Assembly (NCBI GenBank): GCA_019638625.1
Contig: JAHBTK010000008.1
Location: 1-64,000 of the forward strand
Length of the DNA: 64,000 bases
DNA from: Chitinophagaceae bacterium
GTDB taxonomy: Bacteria > Bacteroidota > Bacteroidia > Chitinophagales > Chitinophagaceae
Direction: 5' to 3'
Numbering within the stretch: the stretch's first letter is position 1; each line of letters opens with the position of its first letter. The position numbers and the translations under genes were made by a program. Shown here one piece after another: positions 9,511 to 16,360 of this stretch. The notes under the pieces are model-generated. The model searched no databases and was not told the origin of the DNA. It saw only the letters and a program-made list of their open reading frames with translations.

Positions 9511-9541
9511 TTTGGCGGGAAGCTATTTTCCCTTATTTTTG
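9511..9541 (+). promoter_or_regulatory. Bacteroidota-type promoter of tRNA-Lys
   Basis: TTTG at 9511-9514 and TATTTTTG at 9534-9541 are separated by 19 bases, matching the Bacteroidota consensus TTTG-N19-TAnnTTTG exactly. The tRNA begins 46 bases after the -7 box. Confidence 0.75.
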
Positions 9542-9587
9542 CACTCCCAAAAACAAAATCAGCCTGACAAAAGGTTGAATTTGTTGC

Positions 9588-9660
9588 GATTCCGTAGCTC
9601 AGTTGGTAGAGCAATACACTTTTAATGTATGGGCCCTGGGTTCGAGTCCCAGCGGGATCA
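9588..9660 (+). tRNA. tRNA-Lys (anticodon TTT)
   Basis: A complete cloverleaf of 73 bases without encoded CCA. The acceptor stem GATTCCG pairs with CGGGATC, with one T-G wobble. The D arm is AGCTC/GAGC, the anticodon stem ATACA/TGTAT closes the loop CTTTTAA (anticodon TTT), and the T arm is CTGGG/CCCAG around TTCGAGT. It has its own promoter and a hairpin terminator directly downstream, so it is a single-gene transcript. Confidence 0.97.
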
Positions 9661-9661
9661 C

Positions 9662-9693
9662 AAAAAACTCCGACCTTTGGTTGGAGTTTTTTT
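9662..9693 (+). terminator. Rho-independent terminator after tRNA-Lys
   Basis: CTCCGACC (9668-9675) pairs with GGTTGGAG (9679-9686) around a TTT loop, with flanking A-run and T-run. It begins 2 bases after the tRNA. Confidence 0.9.
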
Positions 9694-9698
9694 TATTT

Positions 9699-9938
9699 AT
9701 GCCATACTGTTATATTTTATATTCGGAGAAACTGAACAAATATTATGCAGGCGCCTGTATTGATCTGGAGCGCAGGCTTTATGAGCATAACATTGGTCAT
9801 TCGAAATTTACTCCCACCGGAATACCCTGAACTTTAAAACATTCCGAGTTTTATGAAATTCTACTGCCTGCAAAGAAAAGGGAACAGGAAATAAGGAGGA
9901 GGAAGTCCCGGAAATACGCAGAAAGCTTGTTTTCCTAG
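9699..9938 (+). pseudogene. GIY-YIG endonuclease gene (UPF0213-like) broken by one in-frame TGA
   Basis: From ATG at 9699 the frame reads MPYCYILYSEKLNKYYAGAC, the GIY-YIG core, then DLERRLYEHN and FTPTGIP, and stops at TGA (9828-9830). Reading on in the same frame gives TLKHSEFYEILLPAKKREQE and then IRRRKSRKYAESL, ending at TAG (9936-9938). Compared from memory with UPF0213 proteins, the stop stands exactly where these have a conserved Trp (GIPW), and the spacing after it matches without gaps. So one TGG to TGA change seems to have killed an otherwise whole 79-codon gene. The final TAG is the T8-A9-G10 of the tRNA relic that follows. Such small nucleases are often found next to tRNA genes in this phylum. 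Confidence 0.8.
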
Positions 9939-9958
9939 CTCAGTTGGAGAGCATCCCG
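9870..9958 (+). repeat. 89-bp direct repeat, left copy (GIY-YIG 3' end plus tRNA D arm)
   Basis: Bases 9870-9958 align without gaps to 37763-37851 in the same orientation. By hand I count 15 mismatches in 89 positions, about 83% identity. The repeat covers the last 23 codons of the GIY-YIG frame and the first half of the tRNA relic. Similarity starts abruptly at 9870 and fades after 9958. The two copies enclose the whole deoxysugar utilization locus. Confidence 0.8.
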
Positions 9959-10007
9959 ATTGCAACCGGGAGGGGTCTGGATTCGGGCATCAGCGCCAGA
10001 GAAAACA
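9929..10007 (+). pseudogene. Decayed tRNA-like sequence (GCA anticodon-like loop)
   Basis: GTTTTCC (9929-9935) pairs with AGAAAAC (10000-10006) except for one C-A mismatch. Between them lie a normal D arm (TAGCTCAGTTGG, GAGC), an anticodon arm TCCCG/CGGGA with an eight-base loop ATTGCAAC, and a damaged T arm whose loop is too long. The eight-base anticodon loop and broken T arm suggest a former tRNA, possibly tRNA-Cys, that no longer works. Its first ten bases overlap the end of the GIY-YIG frame. Confidence 0.6.
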
Positions 10008-10149
10008 GGGCGAGAAGTTTATCCTGTCTTAGCAAATACACATCAAGTTGATTTTAAATATTTCCATAAATCTTAGCCATATTAGGCGGTCTGTTTTCAG
10101 GTCATTTCTATATCAGATACTTAAAATATCTATATAGAACGTGTAACCT

Positions 10150-10863
10150 TTAGGAAATTAGCACATCTGCAATATGCATAGTCTTAATAGGCAGATTATG
10201 TTTCTGTATATATCCATCAAGATGCATCAAACATGACAGATCCGTTGATATGATGTAATCTGCGCCGGCAGCAATAGCATTCAGCACTTTTTGCTCGCCC
10301 ATACTCACAGATATTGGTTCATACTTCACAGCAAATGTTCCACCAAAACCACAACAACGTTCAGCATCTTCTGTTTCAACAACTTTTAGCCCGCGTACAT
10401 GATTCAACAATGTGCGGGGAGCAGCTTTAACACCACATTCTCTCAACGCGCCACAGGCATCATGATAAACAGCAACCCCTTCCAATGCAGCTCCGGTATC
10501 CTCAACACCGAGAATGTCAGTCAGGAAAGAGCTGAATTCATAAAACAAGGAAGGCTTGGTAATAACCTGTTCTTCAAGGTCACTACCTTTGAACAACTGT
10601 TTATAATAGTTCCGCACAAATCCGGTACATGATCCTCCGGGCACTACTACATAATTTTCTCCTGAAAACCCTGCAATAAACTTTCGGGCCACTATGCCAC
10701 ATTCGTCCTGAAATCCGGCATTGTAGGCTGGCTGACCGCAACAGGTTTGTGCGACATTATACTCTACTTCACATCCTGCACATTCCAGGATGTGAACCAT
10801 ATTAAATGCTGTTTGAGGAAAAAGTTGATCCACAAAACATGGTATGAAAATTTCTACTTTCAT
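10150..10863 (-). CDS. lutA: L-lactate oxidation iron-sulfur protein LutA (cysteine-rich CCG domains)
   Basis: A 237-residue protein of the LutA/YkgE family. Two cysteine-rich CCG domains (PF02754) are visible: an early IPCFVDQLFPQTAF with a CCGQPAYNAGF motif, and a later ECGV and CCGFGGTFAVKY pair. LutA, LutB and LutC together oxidise L-lactate to pyruvate. I chose the start MKVEIFIPC at 10863, two bases after the lutB stop, because LutA proteins begin this way; an upstream ATG at 10887 would overlap lutB by 22 bases. It is the last gene of the operon. It points to L-lactate as an end product of the sugar broken down by this locus. Confidence 0.9.
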   Translation of the reverse strand: MKVEIFIPCFVDQLFPQTAFNMVHILECAGCEVEYNVAQTCCGQPAYNAGFQDECGIVARKFIAGFSGENYVVVPGGSCTGFVRNYYKQLFKGSDLEEQVITKPSLFYEFSSFLTDILGVEDTGAALEGVAVYHDACGALRECGVKAAPRTLLNHVRGLKVVETEDAERCCGFGGTFAVKYEPISVSMGEQKVLNAIAAGADYIISTDLSCLMHLDGYIQKHNLPIKTMHIADVLIS

Positions 10864-10865
10864 TA

Positions 10866-12236
10866 TTATTGCCTTTGTTTTCTCCACAATTGGTTAAATG
10901 ATTGAGAAGCAAACTTTGGCAGATCCCTGTTTGCACCCCAGGCACCGGAAAACAAAATCCGGATAACTTTATTCTTGATCTTTCCCCCGTTCATATTCAT
11001 CAATGATCTGTTACTGCACGCATTTGCCCATATCCGCCAGCCCAGTTTTTCTAACCTTGTAGCATTTTTAGCTGACAACTGCCGGTTGTACAACAACAAT
11101 TCATGAATGGGAATTCCAACAGGACAGACTTCTGTACAGGCGCCGCAAAGTGAAGAAGCCTGCGACAGATGAGCATATTGCTGCATGCCTTTAAGATGGG
11201 GTGTAATAACAGAACCAATAGGGCCTCCGTATGTGCTGTTATAAGTATGCCCGCCGATATTGCGAAACACGGGACACACATTCAAGCATGCGCCGCAACG
11301 GATGCAATACAGGCTTTCTCTTGCTTTCGGATCGGCAAGCAAACGGGTACGTCCGTTGTCAAGCAATATTACATACATCTTTTCAGGTCCATCTTTTTCG
11401 CCGGTTTTCCGAGGCCCTGTAAAGATTGAGTTATATACAGTGATTTGCTGACCAGAGCCATGCGTTGCAAGTAATGGCCAAAAAAGGCCCAGATCTCTCA
11501 CAGAAGGTAATATTTTCTCAATACCGGTAACAGCGATATGAACTTTCGGAAAGCTCGTGCTTAAACGGCCGTTCCCTTCATTTTCTGTTAATGCAACGCC
11601 TCCGATATCAGCCAGTAAAAAATTAACGCCTGTGATGCCTATATCTGCCTGCACATATTTTTCCCTTAGGATCTTCCGGGCAAACTGTGTGAGCGCTTCC
11701 GGGGCCAATCCTTTAGAAGCGCCCAGCTTTTCATGGAACAGATCTGCCACTTCTTCTTTACTCTTGTGCATAGAAGGAGCAACAAGGTGATATGGCGGCT
11801 CTCCTGCCAGTTGCTGAATGTATTCTCCCAGGTCGGTTTCTACCACTTCTATTCCTTTGGAAGACAGGAACGGATTAAGATGAATTTCTTCGGTTACCAT
11901 TGATTTGCTTTTCACCACAAGCCTGGCGTTTACCTCCTTGCATATCCTGTCAACAGCATCCAGCGCCTCCTGTGCTGTTGCAGCCCAAATCACTTTTCCG
12001 CCGTTTTGAGTGAAATGTTTTTCAAACCGGAGCAGGTAGGTATCCAGGTTTTCAATGGCTGTTCTTTTGATGTGGTTTGCTGCTTTTTTAGCAGACTGCA
12101 AGTGTGAAAATTGCGGAATGCCTTTCTGGAAAGCAATATCTGATTGCAGAAGGCTATGATTTATTTTTCGCCTATGTTCTGGGTCTATCCCTTTTTTCCG
12201 GCTTTCCTCAATAAATATTTGTTTGTAGGTAGTCAC
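10866..12236 (-). CDS. lutB: L-lactate oxidation iron-sulfur protein LutB
   Basis: A 456-residue protein of the LutB/YkgF (LldF) family. The N-terminal two-thirds is a LUD-type domain, with motifs such as KSKSMVTEEIHLN and TGVNFLLADIGG. Two 4Fe-4S motifs follow, CIRCGACLNVCP from about residue 310 and CGACTEVCP from 364, then a helical tail. It carries electrons from lactate oxidation together with LutA and LutC. The start is GTG at 12236, overlapping the stop of the upstream glycosidase gene (GTGA), which indicates translational coupling. The third subunit gene lutC is not here but 23 kb away at 35.1-35.7 kb. Confidence 0.93.
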   Translation of the reverse strand: MTTYKQIFIEESRKKGIDPEHRRKINHSLLQSDIAFQKGIPQFSHLQSAKKAANHIKRTAIENLDTYLLRFEKHFTQNGGKVIWAATAQEALDAVDRICKEVNARLVVKSKSMVTEEIHLNPFLSSKGIEVVETDLGEYIQQLAGEPPYHLVAPSMHKSKEEVADLFHEKLGASKGLAPEALTQFARKILREKYVQADIGITGVNFLLADIGGVALTENEGNGRLSTSFPKVHIAVTGIEKILPSVRDLGLFWPLLATHGSGQQITVYNSIFTGPRKTGEKDGPEKMYVILLDNGRTRLLADPKARESLYCIRCGACLNVCPVFRNIGGHTYNSTYGGPIGSVITPHLKGMQQYAHLSQASSLCGACTEVCPVGIPIHELLLYNRQLSAKNATRLEKLGWRIWANACSNRSLMNMNGGKIKNKVIRILFSGAWGANRDLPKFASQSFNQLWRKQRQ

Positions 12237-14245
12237 GGTGCTGGATTGATTTCAACAATAGAATGTACGGGCACAGAAGCAATATTCACCTCCAGAAAAC
12301 CGCCCTTATATTTGAAAGGCAGTTTTTTCCCTTCCGGTTGGAGCTTTACCGATGCAGGTTTTGATGGATAACGCAACCTAACCTGTATCGATTTCAGTGG
12401 CAACAACTCATCATACCGCATCACCGATTTATTAGCATGATCTCCGCCAACATTTATTAGATGTATTAAAGTAGATTTTCCTTTTTTCCCCAATACTACA
12501 TGAACCTTATCCGACCCTTCTACATACAAATCTTTCTCTGGAAGTACCCTGTCTACAACATTAGCGATCAATTGATTTAATACGGGACTTTTATACTGTT
12601 GATACGCCTCTGAAAAATCGAGATAGACAACACCCATATATCCGGCTCCCAATGGATGCACCGTAGCTACAGGATAGGGAGTACTATACCGGTAATCGCT
12701 TTGACTATATATCCAGCCTTCACCATTTGTCACATCCGAAGACAATACTTTTTGCCACCTGGTTTTTAATCCGGTAATACCTCCTGCTTTCTCACTGCCG
12801 GCATTCAGCAACTTCAGGCTATCGATTCCCTCAAATTTTACCGGAAGCCAGGGAGAAAATGTACGAGAGGCTGCTGCGCCCACAACCAATAAACGTCCTC
12901 CGCGTTTTACATATTCGATCAGCCTATTAAACAAGTTTTCTTCAAACTGTTCCCATTCCGGTATTACAATCAAAGAATAATCATCTATCTTTTTATCGAG
13001 CTGATGATCCATTAAAATTTCCACACTGTAACGGTTGTCTAGTAACAACGAAGTAATGCCCTCCATATGAGAAGTCCATCCATATACACCCTGATTCCTT
13101 TGCTTCCAGCCCTCTAATGAATACCAGATGCCAACCTGGGGAACAATAGTACTACCTTGACAAAGCGGTTGTCGTTCACGGCAATAGCTCATCAGTTTCT
13201 CCATAGCATTCACGTCTATTTTCCTAAAAGAAGCATCCCTGTTTTGTTGAAAATACACCTGAAAACCACCACCCATTGCCATCACCTGAGATGCTTCCTG
13301 CTGCAGTTGCACAAGAGATTTCGGACTGTGTATACCCCCCATAAAATCAACAGGAAAAAAACTCCACGCCATCAGATCCCATGGGCGCTGCTGCAAAGCA
13401 AGACACCTGGCCTGAAAGGCGCTGTTATATACGCAATTACCTGCAGAAACATCGCCCGATAAAAAATCTACCTCCACATCTACCTGCTCCGGCATCATAG
13501 ATGAATATGCCCAATTACTGGCTACCTGAAAACCTGGTTTATGCTGGTGTAAAACACCAACATAGTTTTTTAAAAACTTTCTGTATTCATCCCTGTTATG
13601 CTGCAACCAAGCCTTATACTCCCTGGTTGAGCTCTGGGTGGGTACAGTTGACAATGTTGACTCCCGGAGAAATGATGCGACATTGTTAGGTGAATAGTCG
13701 GGAGCAGTAGACCAACAATCTCCGTCAATCCACACCCCATCAATACTATAGTTGTCTATCAGCTCTTTTAGTTGAGGAATCATTAACTGCGTAACGTAAC
13801 CACCTTCGTAGGAAGCTTTGGTGGAATCAATACTTCCATCTGCTCTAATAAGCCCCCATTCCGGATGTTCATGTATTGCTTTATCATCCCAAATGCTGGA
13901 GTAATGCACATATAACGGGGTATGATGCTTTTTTGTTACACTTCTCCAGATCTGCAAAGGGTCGGCATAAAAGCTACCGGCACTATATCCAACTTTTGTT
14001 GGATAACTTGAAAACCCGGGGTGTCCCTTACTATCTACCTGGATATAATCAGGACGGGTTTTAATTAAAAAATCAGAAAGCAGTGTGGTATCAAAATTTT
14101 TACCCAATTCCTTATCGTCTGCAGTTGCATGAAAATCGAAATGAAACCCGAGGTAGGCATCAGCCCGTTTGTGTTGTTGAGAGGCGGTGGTTAACATTGA
14201 CAGCACCCCTACTAACAATAAAGCAATTCTTTTTTGTTTGACCAT
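12233..14245 (-). CDS. Putative secreted glycoside hydrolase (GHL6/GH151-like) with trimerization-type domain
   Basis: A 670-residue protein with a signal peptide (MVKQKRIALLLVGVLSML). The N-terminal region resembles the GHL-type TIM barrel linked to alpha-fucosidase-like families (GH29, GH151): GFHFDFHA near the start, then YVHYSSIWDD and DGVWIDGDCW around residues 115-175. From about residue 400 a beta-galactosidase trimerization-like (class I amidotransferase-like) domain follows, with LIVIPEWEQF and RGGRLLVVGAAASR, then a beta-rich tail. An alpha-L-fucosidase or other deoxysugar hydrolase is possible, but I cannot assign a CAZy family. The gene overlaps lutB by four bases and follows the mutarotase by nine. 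Confidence 0.7.
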   Translation of the reverse strand: MVKQKRIALLLVGVLSMLTTASQQHKRADAYLGFHFDFHATADDKELGKNFDTTLLSDFLIKTRPDYIQVDSKGHPGFSSYPTKVGYSAGSFYADPLQIWRSVTKKHHTPLYVHYSSIWDDKAIHEHPEWGLIRADGSIDSTKASYEGGYVTQLMIPQLKELIDNYSIDGVWIDGDCWSTAPDYSPNNVASFLRESTLSTVPTQSSTREYKAWLQHNRDEYRKFLKNYVGVLHQHKPGFQVASNWAYSSMMPEQVDVEVDFLSGDVSAGNCVYNSAFQARCLALQQRPWDLMAWSFFPVDFMGGIHSPKSLVQLQQEASQVMAMGGGFQVYFQQNRDASFRKIDVNAMEKLMSYCRERQPLCQGSTIVPQVGIWYSLEGWKQRNQGVYGWTSHMEGITSLLLDNRYSVEILMDHQLDKKIDDYSLIVIPEWEQFEENLFNRLIEYVKRGGRLLVVGAAASRTFSPWLPVKFEGIDSLKLLNAGSEKAGGITGLKTRWQKVLSSDVTNGEGWIYSQSDYRYSTPYPVATVHPLGAGYMGVVYLDFSEAYQQYKSPVLNQLIANVVDRVLPEKDLYVEGSDKVHVVLGKKGKSTLIHLINVGGDHANKSVMRYDELLPLKSIQVRLRYPSKPASVKLQPEGKKLPFKYKGGFLEVNIASVPVHSIVEINPAP

Positions 14246-14254
14246 AACAGTTCG

Positions 14255-14683
14255 TTAATCAGCGTGAAAAACTTCCTCCATTTCTGCCCATATTGTCCCC
14301 TGAACTTCCGCTTCAGGCAAGGGTAGCTGACAGGGATCCGTTTCCCGCCACCACCGTTGTGTTATTGTGTCGGAAGCAATTTTTTTCATATCTGCCGCAT
14401 AATCATTTCCAATGTATTCGTAATGGCTGAAAAGATAATATGCTGTATCAATCTTCTTCAGGTAAATTGTATAGTTCCGGATATTTGCCTCATGTATTTT
14501 CTTCAAAACACCGTCCCAGGTAGCAGCATGTAATTCTTTATAATACGCAATTTTTTCCGGCCGGATACCCGTTACCATGCCTACTCTCTTCACACCATCG
14601 GATGGCTGTTCAGCCCGGCAGGAGATGAGTATACACATGCCAATTAGCCAGTAATATATTTTCATCATTTTTTCTTTTATCAT
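14255..14683 (-). CDS. L-rhamnose mutarotase family protein with lipoprotein signal
   Basis: A 142-residue protein. From about residue 30 it matches the L-rhamnose mutarotase family (PF05336): PEKIAYYKELHAATWDGVL, then NIRNYTIYL, FSHYEYIGND, ADMKKIASD and TQRWWRETDPCQ, the conserved core. The enzyme interconverts alpha and beta anomers of a deoxyhexose. Known members are about 104-residue cytoplasmic enzymes, but here the N-terminus is a lipoprotein signal with lipobox LISC (Cys22), so the enzyme should be anchored in an envelope membrane. The start overlaps the symporter stop as TAATG, which supports 14683 and coupling to the transporter. L-fucose and L-rhamnose are both possible substrates; the GH29 and GH95-type neighbours favour fucose. 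Confidence 0.88.
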   Translation of the reverse strand: MIKEKMMKIYYWLIGMCILISCRAEQPSDGVKRVGMVTGIRPEKIAYYKELHAATWDGVLKKIHEANIRNYTIYLKKIDTAYYLFSHYEYIGNDYAADMKKIASDTITQRWWRETDPCQLPLPEAEVQGTIWAEMEEVFHAD

Positions 14684-16335
14684 TATCCGAAATATATGTA
14701 CAACACTATCATTAGTGCAGCCAGTAGTCCAGCCTGAAATTTATAGTTGGCAATGCCACGCCAGCCCCGGGCTCTCAGAGGATCCAATGGATGCTTCCAG
14801 ATAAGCTTCTCACTCTCATCCGTATGAACAACAGGAAAAACAAATGAAAGAACTACCTGTATAAGCAGGCAGGCACAAAAAAGATAAAACGCCATCATCA
14901 TAAAAGGGGTATGATCAAACCAACTTTCCGGCCACACTTTATTAAGGGTAAAAACCAAGCCACCCAGTACCGATCCCAGCCAAAGCGTATATTGTGCGGA
15001 AAGGGCTGAAGCTTTGCGCCAAAATATTCCGGTTAAAAAAACGCAGGTAATAGGTGGAGCTATATGGGCTATTACATCATTAAATCCGTTAAAAAGACTT
15101 TCATAACTATTGAGCAACGGCAATAGTCCTATTGAAAACATAAGTGCCACCAGTACAGACATACGTCCCAGCTTTACTAATTGACGATCTTCAGCTTCAG
15201 GTCTGAACCTTTTATATAAATCGTAGCTCACCAATGTGGAAATAGAATTGAGCGCTCCTGCAACCTGGCTCATCAAACCGGACAACAAAGCGGCAACAAC
15301 AATACCCAGCAATCCTGTAGGAAGTAACTGAGATATCATTATTGTGTAAATACCTTTGCTATTAACAACAGATTCTCCATTTGAATCAATGGTCGTAACA
15401 GCGCTTACATCCAACACGCCTTTGTGCATCAGCGCATATGCTAAAAGCCCCGGCACTACAAAAATAAAAACGGGTAATATTTTAATGAAGCCGCAAAACA
15501 AAGCGCCGGCTCTTGCATGATTTTCGTCGCGGGCACCCAGTACTCTTTGTACAATTGTTTGATCGGCGCACCAATACCAAATCCCCAATATTGGATATCC
15601 CAGAAATACAGCATACCAGGGCATACCGCTGGCATCTCCATGAGGACGCAACATAGATAATTTATCCATTGCATTTTGCTGTTGCAGCGTATCCACTAAA
15701 GTGCCCCAACTACCCAATTTTGAAAAAGAAACCCAGGTGATAACGATTGCGCCGCCCACTAATACTATAGTCTGTATAGACTCTGTAATAACAACGGCCT
15801 TTAATCCTCCTACCATTGTATAAATAGCAACCAAAAGAGAAATGACTGTAACGCTGATATACATATTGATGCCAAAGAGTGTTTCCAATACTATGCCACC
15901 CGCTAACAAAGAAAAAGCAATATGGATAATGATAGCAGATATAATAGATATAACCGTTAGCCAATCTCTGCATGCCTGATTATACCTCTTCGACAGGAAA
16001 ACAGGCAAGGTGGGTACGCCGGATTTTATATAAAAGGGAACAAAAAACAAGGCTAGTAAAATAAGTACCAGTGACGCCATCCACTCAAAGTTTCCATTGA
16101 GCAGTCCGGTATCAAAACCAGACTGTGCAAGACTTACAAGATGAATGCAGGATATATTGGTAGCAAAAAGAGCCAGCCCGATCATTGGCCACCGAAGCGT
16201 TTTGCCTGCCAAAAAATACTCCTCCGATGCACTTCCTTTGCCGGGCGCCTTCTTTTTGAGACCGATCCATAACCCCACACAAACGATCATCATTATGTAT
16301 CCGACACAAATAATTAAATCAGGAACTTCAATCAT
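14683..16335 (-). CDS. Sodium:solute symporter (SSS/SLC5 family), probable deoxysugar importer
   Basis: A 550-residue inner-membrane protein with about 14 helices. Family features include IGLALFATNISCIHLVSLAQ early, the GGLKAVVITE segment after helix 5, WYWCADQTIVQRVLGARDE, and the AALLSGLMSQVAGALNSIST helix. It belongs to the SLC5-type sodium-coupled sugar carriers (PF00474). It sits between the GH43/GH29 fusion gene (25 bases) and the mutarotase (TAATG overlap), which suggests that it imports the monosaccharide that the fucosidases release and the mutarotase converts. L-fucose is my best guess, L-rhamnose second. Confidence 0.92.
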   Translation of the reverse strand: MIEVPDLIICVGYIMMIVCVGLWIGLKKKAPGKGSASEEYFLAGKTLRWPMIGLALFATNISCIHLVSLAQSGFDTGLLNGNFEWMASLVLILLALFFVPFYIKSGVPTLPVFLSKRYNQACRDWLTVISIISAIIIHIAFSLLAGGIVLETLFGINMYISVTVISLLVAIYTMVGGLKAVVITESIQTIVLVGGAIVITWVSFSKLGSWGTLVDTLQQQNAMDKLSMLRPHGDASGMPWYAVFLGYPILGIWYWCADQTIVQRVLGARDENHARAGALFCGFIKILPVFIFVVPGLLAYALMHKGVLDVSAVTTIDSNGESVVNSKGIYTIMISQLLPTGLLGIVVAALLSGLMSQVAGALNSISTLVSYDLYKRFRPEAEDRQLVKLGRMSVLVALMFSIGLLPLLNSYESLFNGFNDVIAHIAPPITCVFLTGIFWRKASALSAQYTLWLGSVLGGLVFTLNKVWPESWFDHTPFMMMAFYLFCACLLIQVVLSFVFPVVHTDESEKLIWKHPLDPLRARGWRGIANYKFQAGLLAALMIVLYIYFG

Positions 16336-16360
16336 ATCTTTTCCAATCGTTTAAAATGCA

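Noticed and set aside
9603..9698. Upstream extension of the GIY-YIG frame through tRNA-Lys
   Set aside because: The extra 32 codons translate the tRNA and its terminator. The ATG at 9699 gives the proper family start.
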